DNA of 64,000 bases from Sipunculus nudus (Eukaryota > Annelida > Sipuncula > Golfingiida > Sipunculidae): NCBI GenBank assembly GCA_026874595.1, contig JAPPUL010000079.1, positions 301,001 to 365,000 on the forward strand, written 5' to 3'. Below the pieces are notes generated by a model that worked only from the letters and a program-made list of their open reading frames with translations, did not search any database and was not told the origin of the DNA. Shown in pieces: positions 27,462 to 35,812 of the stretch (positions are counted from its first letter, which is position 1; each line of letters begins with the position of its first letter). The position numbers and the translations under genes were made by a program.

Positions 27462-28898
27462 CTACCTCTTTAAGGTCAATAACTCTTGTAACATCTGATC
27501 TGATGTTGTTATTATCCTGGAATTCGCTTGAAACCCTCTTTGGGTTACTATCATATCAGTAAACTCCTCAGCTAAATCAACATTGCTCATCTCAAGAGCC
27601 CCTGACAATATCTTTCCCTTCCCTTCCGTACTCGCTGCACTCACATTCGCTATCCCTGAATTGTTTGATACCATAAATGTCGTCTCCCCTGCCTTCTCAA
27701 GCCCTCCAGGATTTATAAATGTTGCAAGCGCTATCTTTGCTATATCTTTAACTTGCCCGTTTGTATAAACACCTGTAATCCCGCCAGCTTGATCTATTCT
27801 GAAGGATGATAGATAGCCTAGTGAATATCCATTTTGTGATATTGCCTTTGTTGTACTCTCAGCCCCCAGTTGCGTTATCCCATCAAGACCTTCTGCACTC
27901 CCAAGCGTTATACTCACTTTTTGTTCACGCCCTAATGCTATCCCCTCACTTGCCCCGCCTCTTTGTTTTGAACCATCATCTACATTAAATACTAAACTCG
28001 CTCTAAGTTCTCCGTTTACCAATAAATCAGGATTATTCTCACCTCCCTCACGAACCGCTGATATCGCTCCCTTTTCATCAAACGTTAGAACTATTGTGTT
28101 GTTTTCTATGCCACCTAGTTGATTAGTTACGTTCCCTATCGGCTCAACATCAAATCGCACACTATTTTCTACCGCATCCGTTGCATCCACTTGAGCTCGC
28201 CACTGGTTTATTCCTATCTTTACAAATGTTATATCTACTTTATGTACTTTGCCCTGGCTATCATATATATCTATTGACGACATGTGCACTGACCCATTAC
28301 GCTTTTCTATATCTGTTGGCGCATCCGGATTTACTACCGGAGCAACTCGTGAATCTAAATTAGATTTGTATGCAACCTGGCTTGTTGCTTTTGCTGCGAA
28401 TTTATCTCCTATTGGAATTATTATATCTTCGTATGTCTTTGAAGTATTTACATAATAATCTCCCTCTGGATCTTGTTCTGCATTCCAGCCTTGTACTTTG
28501 AATCCATTTGCTGGATTTACTAGCTGTTTCTCTTTATCTACTGTATAATTGCCAGCCCTTGTATAATATACCTGCTGCCCTTTCTTCTGTATGAAAAATC
28601 CTTCCCCTTGTATCGCTAAATCTGTCTTCTTGCCAGTTGATTGCATGCTCCCTTGATACATTAATGTGTCTATACTTGCAGTTGCAACTCCAAGCCCTAC
28701 TTGCTTCGGATTTGTACCCCCTACCGCTGATTGCGGACTTGAGGCTCCTTGTAGCGTTTGGGATAGCATGTCATGAAAAGTTACTCGGCCTTTTTTAAAT
28801 CCATTACTATTTATATTTGCTATATTATTACCTATTACATCTGTCCTTGTTTGATGGTTTTGTAACCCCGATACCCCTGCATACAACGATCTCATCAT
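27462..28898 (-). CDS. flgE: FlgE, flagellar hook protein, without cysteine
   Basis: The 478-residue protein has the rod-hook N-terminal motif (MMRSLYAGVSGLQNHQTR, NNIANINSNGFKK) and the C-terminal partner (GFQANSRIITTSDQMLQELL). FlgE forms the hook, the universal joint of the flagellum, here in the periplasm. In known spirochaete FlgE a conserved Cys just before an Asn-Leu-Asp sequence reacts with a nearby Lys to form a lysinoalanine cross-link between subunits. This protein has no cysteine at all; the aligned residue is Ser179 in YKSNLD. The Lys partner region (PIGDKFAAK) is present. The reading frame is intact. Confidence 0.97.
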   Translation of the reverse strand: MMRSLYAGVSGLQNHQTRTDVIGNNIANINSNGFKKGRVTFHDMLSQTLQGASSPQSAVGGTNPKQVGLGVATASIDTLMYQGSMQSTGKKTDLAIQGEGFFIQKKGQQVYYTRAGNYTVDKEKQLVNPANGFKVQGWNAEQDPEGDYYVNTSKTYEDIIIPIGDKFAAKATSQVAYKSNLDSRVAPVVNPDAPTDIEKRNGSVHMSSIDIYDSQGKVHKVDITFVKIGINQWRAQVDATDAVENSVRFDVEPIGNVTNQLGGIENNTIVLTFDEKGAISAVREGGENNPDLLVNGELRASLVFNVDDGSKQRGGASEGIALGREQKVSITLGSAEGLDGITQLGAESTTKAISQNGYSLGYLSSFRIDQAGGITGVYTNGQVKDIAKIALATFINPGGLEKAGETTFMVSNNSGIANVSAASTEGKGKILSGALEMSNVDLAEEFTDMIVTQRGFQANSRIITTSDQMLQELLTLKR

Positions 28899-28916
28899 AA
28901 TTTTAACCCTCTTTTT

Positions 28917-28942
28917 CTTTTATTTTTTTCCTTTTATTTTTT
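28917..28942 (-). repeat. 14-bp duplication between flgD and flgE
   Basis: A C, four T, A, T-run unit is repeated with a 14-base period on the plus strand (C at 28917 and 28931). It occupies a third of the 81-bp spacer. Because the sequence is so T-rich, chance is a fair alternative. Confidence 0.6.
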
Positions 28943-28979
28943 ATCTTTAACATTTATTGCCAATTTATTGCCTTCCATT

Positions 28980-29462
28980 TTACCTTATCGGCTCAACACG
29001 CACTACCTCTTTACCCGATACATGTGCACCGCCTACTACCAAATAACTTCTGCCTTGTTCGTATATTAGCGAATCTACTATCCCTTCTCCTCTCCGCCCT
29101 GTTATTCCATCTATCCACCCTACCTTTTTTCCTATTAAATTATAATTTCCACTCTCTTCTGCCTTAACCACTAACTCTTTTATTGTCTTGTTTACTTTTG
29201 TCATCTGTTCAAGAGATGAGAATTGTGCCATTTGCGCTATGAAATTCTTATCCTTCATCGGGCTTAATGGGTCTTGGTGTTTTAATTGCGTTACTAGTAG
29301 TTTTAGAAAATGGTCTTGCCCAAGTTTGTTTGTATTTTTTAATCCCTTAGACTTTAATTCCTTATTAAAACCATCTACTCTATGTTTTGTATTCGCCTTC
29401 TCTGCACTGTTTTGTTCCGTACTTACCTTTGGCGCTTGCATAAAAACATTACTTATTTCCAT
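28980..29462 (-). CDS. flgD: FlgD, hook cap protein
   Basis: The 160-residue protein carries the conserved FlgD N-terminal motif (LGQDHFLKLLVTQLKHQDPLSPMKDKNFIAQMAQFSSLEQM near 45-85) and a short C-terminal part (IGKKVGWIDGITG). FlgD caps the growing hook and is later lost. It is shorter than the E. coli protein (about 230), lacking the second Ig-like domain, as in other spirochaetes. It follows fliK by 30 bp. Confidence 0.95.
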   Translation of the reverse strand: MEISNVFMQAPKVSTEQNSAEKANTKHRVDGFNKELKSKGLKNTNKLGQDHFLKLLVTQLKHQDPLSPMKDKNFIAQMAQFSSLEQMTKVNKTIKELVVKAEESGNYNLIGKKVGWIDGITGRRGEGIVDSLIYEQGRSYLVVGGAHVSGKEVVRVEPIR

Positions 29463-29492
29463 ATACTTTTAACCACTCCTTTTTAAGCTTTT

Positions 29493-31139
29493 TTAAACTA
29501 TTATGTTTACTTCCTTAGATATAAAGTCAAACCCATTGTATCTATCCATAATTACATCTTCATCTTCATTACTACCTTCTAATACCACATTTTTAACGTC
29601 GCCTAAAACTCCCAAAATACTTTCCCTACTAACTCCATCTCCAGCTCCTCCATCTGAACCCGTGTACATTATATCAAGCCCAGAAAGCTTTAGTCCTTGT
29701 CCCTCTAAACTCTCCCTCAACAACGATATATTATCCTCAAGCACTTTCTTTACATGTACATTGTCTACATTAAAATGTCCTGATACTACTCCATTCTCCA
29801 TCTGCAGCTTTAATGTTATATTTCCAAATAGCCTAGGCTCAAGTTGTATCCTTACTTCACTCCTGCCTCGACCTATTACCCCTTGTGCCTTCTTTATCAC
29901 TTGTTCGAATAATTGCTTTGACTCTTCTATGGTAGGTTCATATTTATATGATAGTACTTCTCCTCTAAAACCTCGACTTATATTTCCACCTTCCCCTTTG
30001 CCTATATTTACAAACTCTTCCTTAACCATCCCCTCAGCCCCTCGCTTCTCTACTCCAAGTCCATCTTCTACAATCGACGCTTTTACCGCCTTCTCATCTA
30101 TTTGTACCCCTCCTCTAACTTCATTCCCTCCACGCTTTTTCATTACTTCCCATTTCACAAAACCTTCTCTTTTCACAACACTATCTTTTGCTCCATTTTC
30201 TAAAACCTTCTCTAATAGCTCTTTTACCCTACTATCTAACTCCGATAATAGCTTCCCAAATCCTTCCCTCTTAAATACCTCAACCTCCGATAACGCTTTT
30301 AGTAACTTCTCAAGCTCTCCTAATTTACTCTTCTCTAATAATACTTCCCTTAAATCTATTCCCTCTTTGCTTATCTTCTCCAAAAGCACTTTTAAATCTT
30401 TAAGAAGCCCCCTTACATTTCCATCTGCAGAAACCTTATTTGACACCACTTCTAAATCATCCAGCAACTTTCCTATTATTAATAAAGTATTGCCTTCTAT
30501 TACCCATTTGCCTTCAATAGCATTATCTCCCTCATTATCATTTTTAATCTCTATTTTATTACCTTTTATACCATCAGCTATACCTTCTTGCATTTCAAGC
30601 CATTCACCAAGCCCAATTCCCTTATCTGTCTCTAGGAACTTCTTTTTAGCTTTTGTATCTCCTTTTTCAATCCCTTCCTTTTTGTTAATCCCTTCCTTCT
30701 CCCATACTCCTTCCTTGCCTTCCTTTGATAAAGCACCTTCTACCTCTTCCCTTGCTCCTCTCTTCCTAGTTAATTTATCAGTTAATTTACCCTCAGGACC
30801 TCTCCCATTATCTATTCCTTTTCTATCCTCCACTCTATCCTCCACTCTATCCGCCCCTAAAGCCTCAGTTTTAAACTCTAAAGCCTTTTTATCGCTTTTA
30901 TCTATTCTTTTATCTATCCTATCATTTATCCTATCATTTATTCTAGCATCAGAAAAACCTCTATTACTAGACCTCAATTGCTCCTCAGCCACTATATCCC
31001 TAAATGATAGCGACCCCCCTCTAAGCAAGTCTCTATCCCCTCCAAAAACACTCAAACCCTTTGCATTTACCCCCGTATATCCATAAACCTCATATCCATT
31101 AGCCTCTACGCTCAATAAGCTTTTTACATCCTGTATCAT
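29493..31139 (-). CDS. fliK: FliK, hook-length control protein
   Basis: The 548-residue protein has a highly charged, low-complexity N-terminal two thirds and a conserved C-terminal FliK domain (about 405-495): ARVQLEP-like VRIQLEPRLFGNITLKLQM, then VSGHFNVDNVHVKKVLEDNIS and LEGQGLKLSGLDI. FliK is the secreted ruler that makes FlhB switch substrate class. Length is typical of spirochaetes. Residues about 65-85 contain a 4-residue tandem repeat (NDRI/DKRI). Position before flgD is standard. Confidence 0.88.
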   Translation of the reverse strand: MIQDVKSLLSVEANGYEVYGYTGVNAKGLSVFGGDRDLLRGGSLSFRDIVAEEQLRSSNRGFSDARINDRINDRIDKRIDKSDKKALEFKTEALGADRVEDRVEDRKGIDNGRGPEGKLTDKLTRKRGAREEVEGALSKEGKEGVWEKEGINKKEGIEKGDTKAKKKFLETDKGIGLGEWLEMQEGIADGIKGNKIEIKNDNEGDNAIEGKWVIEGNTLLIIGKLLDDLEVVSNKVSADGNVRGLLKDLKVLLEKISKEGIDLREVLLEKSKLGELEKLLKALSEVEVFKREGFGKLLSELDSRVKELLEKVLENGAKDSVVKREGFVKWEVMKKRGGNEVRGGVQIDEKAVKASIVEDGLGVEKRGAEGMVKEEFVNIGKGEGGNISRGFRGEVLSYKYEPTIEESKQLFEQVIKKAQGVIGRGRSEVRIQLEPRLFGNITLKLQMENGVVSGHFNVDNVHVKKVLEDNISLLRESLEGQGLKLSGLDIMYTGSDGGAGDGVSRESILGVLGDVKNVVLEGSNEDEDVIMDRYNGFDFISKEVNIIV

Positions 31140-31408
31140 AATGCTTTCCTTTGATATACTACCTCTAATATATCATTTATTTTCAAAGTAGCACCCTTTG
31201 TCTATATCCCATCCTTCGCTTCCTTGCTTTAATTTGCATACTCGCTGCTCTTTACCTTTTAGCATCTTACATCTATTACATATTTAGCATTTTACACCTA
31301 TTTCTTATCTCCTAAATCCATTCCTTCAACCACCTTCCTTGTCGTCCTCTTATCTAATATTTTTAAGTACATTTTACTTTTTTAAATAATCTTAGTAATA
31401 CTAATGCC
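31140..31408 (-). other. 269-bp spacer between flbB and fliK
   Basis: The longest gap inside the flagellar run. It is pyrimidine-rich on the plus strand, has no open reading frame of convincing length and no clear hairpin or promoter that I can see. Confidence 0.5.
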
Positions 31409-32119
31409 CTAACTCCCAAAACCCTCTTCGCCTCTTTTAAATCTATATTTTCCCATTAAACGTAATATCTCTTGCGCCTTAATTGCATTGCCACGCCCAC
31501 CCTCAAGCCCTCCTACTTCCCCTTCTCCAGGGGCTGATATCAACGATATCAAATAACTTACTATCGAAATACGCCCTTCCTCTTGAGCATTCATATCCAT
31601 TTGTCGAAATATATCTATCACTTCAAGCGTTGGTAATCCCTCTAAAATCATTACTGCCTGCGCCGGTGGCATATTCTCTATCTTATTTGCTTGCTCCTTT
31701 ACTGTCTCTTCTCTTTCATCTTTCTTCTCTTTCATCTTTAATAGCCTGTCCTCTCGCTCATCCAATTGATCCCATTTTACACGCAACTTCACCATTATAT
31801 CATCTACTTGTTCTTGTAAATCCCTTAAACTCTGCTCTCGCACTGCCATTACATCTTCTTTCTCTCGCAAATTATTATTAAGTTTATCAAGTTCTGCTTC
31901 TTTTAAGGCTAAACCTCTATCATCCAACACTACATCATCTTCACCTTCTAAAACACTTGTTACCTTACTAAACTCTTTCTCTAACACTTCTTTATAATAT
32001 CCTCTAACCGACCATATACCGTAATAGTCCAGTACAAATAGTATCGCTGCTAACAAAAATAAATTGAAAAATGTCCATAATAATATTTCTACTGTCCTTT
32101 TGCTCATTGCCATTTGCAA
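31409..32119 (-). CDS. flbB: FlbB, spirochaete flagellar collar protein
   Basis: The 236-residue protein has one membrane helix near the N-terminus (about residues 10-30), a long coiled coil (about 60-150) and a C-terminal MotE/MgtE-N-like segment (MPPAQAVMILEGLPTLEVIDIF near 150). In Borrelia FlbB forms the base of the periplasmic collar that surrounds the flagellar motor and recruits other collar parts; the gene is one of the better spirochaete markers in the window. The true start may be the internal Met of MSKRTVEIL. It lies between an unknown small gene and fliK. Confidence 0.85.
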   Translation of the reverse strand: MQMAMSKRTVEILLWTFFNLFLLAAILFVLDYYGIWSVRGYYKEVLEKEFSKVTSVLEGEDDVVLDDRGLALKEAELDKLNNNLREKEDVMAVREQSLRDLQEQVDDIMVKLRVKWDQLDEREDRLLKMKEKKDEREETVKEQANKIENMPPAQAVMILEGLPTLEVIDIFRQMDMNAQEEGRISIVSYLISLISAPGEGEVGGLEGGRGNAIKAQEILRLMGKYRFKRGEEGFGS

Positions 32120-32195
32120 TACCCTCGCTATTTCTTATTCAACATGCCTTTTTAGCTTATCATAAATAACTATCTTAACATAGCTACCATTTCTT

Positions 32196-32624
32196 CTAGA
32201 ACTTTATGTCCACCTTCTTACCCCCTCCCCTTACCTCTACCTCTCCTTCTACCTCTTTCAATAATATATCCCCTCTTTTATAATCATTATATTTGTTCAA
32301 TAACAAATTATTTAAACCCACATCGCTCACATCAAAACCCTTAAAACCCTTACCAACAACTAATTCCCCTACTCCTGAACTTCTTGAAAGATGCCCCTTT
32401 AAAAGATCTTCCTTACCACCAGCAGATATACCTAATCCTCCTCTATCTACTTTCCCTACTCTTTTCCCTACTCTTGCACCGCTTCCTACACCCTCAAGCA
32501 CCTTCTTAAATGATAAGTTTAAATCTTTTATCATCTTTCCTCCACCTCCAAGCCTTGACTCCTTGGCTCGCATCTTTGCCTTAATCTCGCCTATCCTAGC
32601 AAATACTTGCTCTATAAATTCCAT
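32196..32624 (-). CDS. Small unrecognised protein between fliJ and flbB
   Basis: The 142-residue protein starts with FIEQVFARIGEIKAKMRAKE, a helix pattern also seen at the start of some flagellar lytic transglycosylases, but the catalytic SLT domain is absent. The rest is rich in Gly, Lys and Val with no clear fold (VGLNNLLLNKYNDYKRGD near 104-121). It is expressed from a strong tripled ribosome binding site. By position it belongs to the flagellar set; whether it is a shortened hydrolase or a different family I cannot say. Confidence 0.6.
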   Translation of the reverse strand: MEFIEQVFARIGEIKAKMRAKESRLGGGGKMIKDLNLSFKKVLEGVGSGARVGKRVGKVDRGGLGISAGGKEDLLKGHLSRSSGVGELVVGKGFKGFDVSDVGLNNLLLNKYNDYKRGDILLKEVEGEVEVRGGGKKVDIKF

Positions 32625-32626
32625 GC

Positions 32627-32668
32627 TTAACTCCTTTGTCTTAACTCCTTTGTCTTAACTCCTTTCCT
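32627..32668 (-). repeat. Triple 14-bp repeat with three Shine-Dalgarno copies
   Basis: Three tandem copies of a 14-bp unit (32627-32640, 32641-32654, 32655-32668); on the minus strand two read GACAAAGGAGTTAA and the farthest AGGAAAGGAGTTAA. Each has AAAGGAG. The copy nearest the small gene starting at 32624 gives a well-spaced ribosome binding site; the other two stand 14 and 28 bases further upstream. Confidence 0.9.
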
Positions 32669-32684
32669 TAACCATTTTCAATTA

Positions 32685-33248
32685 CTAAACTCTCCCCCTT
32701 CTCCCCTTCTCCCCTTCTCCCCCTTCTCCTCCTATCCCCTTTGCCCCACCTATTCCATACACGCGTGCCCTGCTTTGACTAACTTCCTCAAGCACTCTTT
32801 GCTCTACATTCTCATACTCTTGCATATACCTTTCTCGCTCCTTCTTCTCTAGAAACTCAAGCGCCTCTCGCTCACGTTGTGCCTTTGAAAGCTCTTTACG
32901 CGCCTTGGAAAGCTCTGTCTTGCGATGTGCCTTTAATGTCTCATGCATCTTTATCTTAGCACTAAGTCCTTGCCTAAGCTCGCTTGCATAATGGCTGTAT
33001 CTAAGATCTATTAGCTTTCCTTTAATTGCTCCTTTACCATCTACTCCTCCTTCTACTCCTTCTACTCCCTCTAATACTCCTGATAATCCTGCCTTAAGAG
33101 CTTCTACCCTTGCTATATTTGCAAGCTCTATCTCCTTCTCAAGATTTAATACTTCTACCCTTATTTCAGAAAACTTTTGTTCTTTACCCCTCTCTACATA
33201 TTCTCGGTAGCGCAGTACCTTATTAAGCGAAAACATAAACTTCTTCAT
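32685..33248 (-). CDS. fliJ: FliJ, flagellar export chaperone
   Basis: The 187-residue protein is charged and predicted almost wholly coiled coil, beginning KFMFSLNKVLRYREYVERGKEQ, the common FliJ start (F.L..VL..RE..E). FliJ is the stalk-like partner of the FliI ATPase. It is longer than the usual 150 residues because of a Gly/Glu-rich insert (about 65-80) and C-terminal tail (from 168). It follows fliI by 37 bp. Confidence 0.85.
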   Translation of the reverse strand: MKKFMFSLNKVLRYREYVERGKEQKFSEIRVEVLNLEKEIELANIARVEALKAGLSGVLEGVEGVEGGVDGKGAIKGKLIDLRYSHYASELRQGLSAKIKMHETLKAHRKTELSKARKELSKAQREREALEFLEKKERERYMQEYENVEQRVLEEVSQSRARVYGIGGAKGIGGEGGEGEKGRRGRV

Positions 33249-33285
33249 AATATTTTATATATTGCCTATTTATATTCCTTATTAC

Positions 33286-34623
33286 CTATAATTCATCCTG
33301 CTCAGAATCAAGCATTATATCTTTTCTTGCATCAAAACTACTGTCTCCAAAAAGTTCGTATATAGCTTTAAATGTATCCTCTATCATAGTTCTTTCCGCT
33401 ATCCCTTGTTTTAGTATTTCGTTTATCTTCTCTATCATCTCTATTGCATAATCTATCTTACTATCGCTTCCTTTTACATAGGCTCCTATCTTTATGAAAT
33501 CTTCATTGCTTTTATAAACCGATACAACCTCTCGCAGCTTCATTACATATTTTAAACTCTTTTCTGATATTAGCTCTATTGCAAGACGACTTATACTCTC
33601 ATCTATTGATATCGCAGGATATTGTCCGCGCATAGCATAGCCCCTTGACAATATTATATGTCCATCCAAAACTCCTCGTACATTGTCTGTTATCGGTTCA
33701 TTAAAATCATCTCCTTCCACCAACACTGTATAAAATGATGTTATTGCATTATCTTTTGATGCTCCGGTTCGCTCTATTAGTTTTGGTATTAATGTATATA
33801 CTGATGGAGGGTAGGCTCGCATTGTCGGTGGCTCACCCGAAAATAATCCTACTTCTCTTTGGGCTCGCGCAAAACGTGTTATTGAATCCATCATCAATAT
33901 AACTCGTTTGCCTGTATCTCGAAAATATTCCGCTATACGTGTTGCAACAAATGCTGCACGTACCCTCATTAACGGAACTGTGTCCGAACTCGCTACTATT
34001 ACTACCGATCGCTTTAGACCCTCTTCTCCTAAATCATTTTCTATAAACTCGCGTACCTCTCGTCCCCTCTCCCCTACTAATGCTATCACGTTTACTTGTG
34101 CATCACTATGACGGGCTATCATCCCCAATAATGTACTCTTCCCCACTCCCGTGCCCGCAAATATCCCCATCCTTTGCCCTTCCCCTACTGTCAAAAATCC
34201 ATCTATACCCTTTATACCTGTTGAGATCGCCTTCTTTATTCGTTTGCGCTCAAGTGGATTCGGAGACTTATTGTTTATTGAATACTCTCTCTTTGAATAT
34301 ATCTCCTCTCTTCCGTCAAGTGGACGCCCTATCCCATCAAATACCCTCCCAAGCATATCTTCGCTTATATTAAGCTTTAATGTTTGTCCGCTCCCCACTA
34401 CTATGTTACCTACCTCTATCCCTTCTACATCGTCGTAAGGCATAAGCAAAACTTTTGACCCCGATACCCCTATAACCTCCGATTGTACACGTGCTCCTTC
34501 CGACGTTATTATACTACATACTTCCCCTACTACCACCTGTGGCCCTCTGCTTTTTATCATAAGACCATAAGCCTCCTCTACCTCCCCTACGTACTTTATC
34601 GTTTCCACCTTGTTTATTGCCAT
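33286..34623 (-). CDS. fliI: FliI, flagellar export ATPase
   Basis: From the ATG at 34623 the protein has 445 residues, the normal FliI length. Walker A is GIFAGTGVGKSTLLG, followed by VIALVGERGREVREF, and Walker B VILMMDSITRFARAQREVG; these are the marks of the F1-beta-like export ATPase that works with FliH and FliJ. The open frame continues upstream to 34806 but that part overlaps fliH and is not family sequence. A second ATG at 34644 is also possible; AAGG 6 bases before 34623 favours the shorter form. Confidence 0.95.
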   Translation of the reverse strand: MAINKVETIKYVGEVEEAYGLMIKSRGPQVVVGEVCSIITSEGARVQSEVIGVSGSKVLLMPYDDVEGIEVGNIVVGSGQTLKLNISEDMLGRVFDGIGRPLDGREEIYSKREYSINNKSPNPLERKRIKKAISTGIKGIDGFLTVGEGQRMGIFAGTGVGKSTLLGMIARHSDAQVNVIALVGERGREVREFIENDLGEEGLKRSVVIVASSDTVPLMRVRAAFVATRIAEYFRDTGKRVILMMDSITRFARAQREVGLFSGEPPTMRAYPPSVYTLIPKLIERTGASKDNAITSFYTVLVEGDDFNEPITDNVRGVLDGHIILSRGYAMRGQYPAISIDESISRLAIELISEKSLKYVMKLREVVSVYKSNEDFIKIGAYVKGSDSKIDYAIEMIEKINEILKQGIAERTMIEDTFKAIYELFGDSSFDARKDIMLDSEQDEL

Positions 34624-34697
34624 TTTATACCTTAACAGATTCATACTTCTTTTCCTTAAAACCACTTTATAAAAGCACTTTATTACAAAATACCTGC

Positions 34698-35642
34698 CTA
34701 AAGCTCTTCCCTTTGGGGACTCAGCTTCCTTATCTGTTCCTCTATCTCCGATAACTGCGTCGATATTCGTGCATCCACTGTCCCGAAATCCGTGCTTATA
34801 TAACACCCCCCCTTCTCTACTGAATTATCTTCTAGTATCTTTACATGATCTATCCCTTCTAGCATCTGGATAAACTCTTTCTTGTGTTTTGTTGTCATTT
34901 GTAAGTCTTGTGTATTAACCCGTATCGTAACCTCTGTTCGACCCTTTAGCTTACTTAATGCTTCCGTTATATTATCATATACTACTCGCTTTTGAGTTTC
35001 TGATATCGACTTTACTACCTTTCTCGCTATCGTAAGCACTATATCTATTATCTGGCCCTCTGTCTCCTCTACTATCTGGCTTCGCTTCTTTATTGCTGTT
35101 GACAGCACCACATTAAGTCTTTCTGTTACCCGTTCAATCTCTTCTTGCCCTTCTTTAAAGCCCGTCTCCTGCCCCTCCTTAAAGCCCTTTTCATACGCTT
35201 GGGACTCAAGATTTTGTGCCTTCTTCTGCGCCTCTTCCATTATCTTATTTGCCTCAAGTTCTGTATCCTCAAGACGCTTCGTTGAAAGGGCATCTGCTTC
35301 ACTTAACTTCGCCTCGTATAGTTCTGTTGACTCCTTTATCTTCGCAAATGCAAAGTTCTCTGCTTCCGTCTTCGTCTTCTCTATCTCTTGCTCGAATTCT
35401 GCCCTCTTCTTCTCTATGTCATCCTCAAGTTCTCGCTCTTTACGCGATATCTCATCTTCTAAACTCTCATCAGCCACAGCATCAACTCCATCCACTACCA
35501 TATCCACTACCCCAGAACCCTTAATATCCTCCTCCCCCCCTACTTCCCCTGTCTCCCCAAGTACATCAAAAAAACTCGTCCGCACCTTAAGAGGTTTCCC
35601 TAAATCCTTTACTGATATCCTTTTAAATATATTCTTAGCCAT
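34698..35642 (-). CDS. fliH: FliH, regulator of the export ATPase
   Basis: The 314-residue protein has a variable acidic N-terminus, a long helical/coiled-coil middle (about 60-165), a glycine-spaced AxxxG-like stretch (GFKEGQETGFKEGQEEIERV near 155) and a C-terminal FliH domain (about 180-300). FliH dimerises, binds FliI and links it to the C-ring. The helix middle includes KKRAEFEQEIEKTKTEAENF. It stands 170 bp after fliF, where other spirochaetes have fliG in between. Confidence 0.92.
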   Translation of the reverse strand: MAKNIFKRISVKDLGKPLKVRTSFFDVLGETGEVGGEEDIKGSGVVDMVVDGVDAVADESLEDEISRKERELEDDIEKKRAEFEQEIEKTKTEAENFAFAKIKESTELYEAKLSEADALSTKRLEDTELEANKIMEEAQKKAQNLESQAYEKGFKEGQETGFKEGQEEIERVTERLNVVLSTAIKKRSQIVEETEGQIIDIVLTIARKVVKSISETQKRVVYDNITEALSKLKGRTEVTIRVNTQDLQMTTKHKKEFIQMLEGIDHVKILEDNSVEKGGCYISTDFGTVDARISTQLSEIEEQIRKLSPQREEL

Positions 35643-35812
35643 TAGCTATTCTCCAACTTGTCTTCAACTTGTCTTCAACTCTCATTTACTCATTTTACTA
35701 CCTTATATTCTCATTACATTATCTAGCCATTTATATTATCCAGCTATATAAAAACATACATTCCAAAACTATATTAACAACTCTCATTTAAAAGCTTTTA
35801 CTAAAGCAGCTT
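35643..35812 (-). other. 170-bp spacer where fliG is normally located
   Basis: No reading frame. Contains an 11-bp tandem repeat (CAACTTGTCTT on the plus strand at 35654-35664 and 35665-35675, with a partial third copy). No trace of FliG sequence is recognisable. Confidence 0.75.

Noticed and set aside
29503-31086. 527-codon open frame on the plus strand opposite fliK
   Set aside because: It is a mirror of the low-complexity fliK gene. The minus-strand purine bias removes stop codons from the opposite strand; the product is a Ser/Pro/Leu/Thr-rich string with no domain, while FliK has a clear C-terminal family domain.
33286-34806. Longer FliI start at 34806
   Set aside because: The extra 61 residues overlap fliH and are not FliI sequence; ATGs at 34644 and 34623 have ribosome binding sites.
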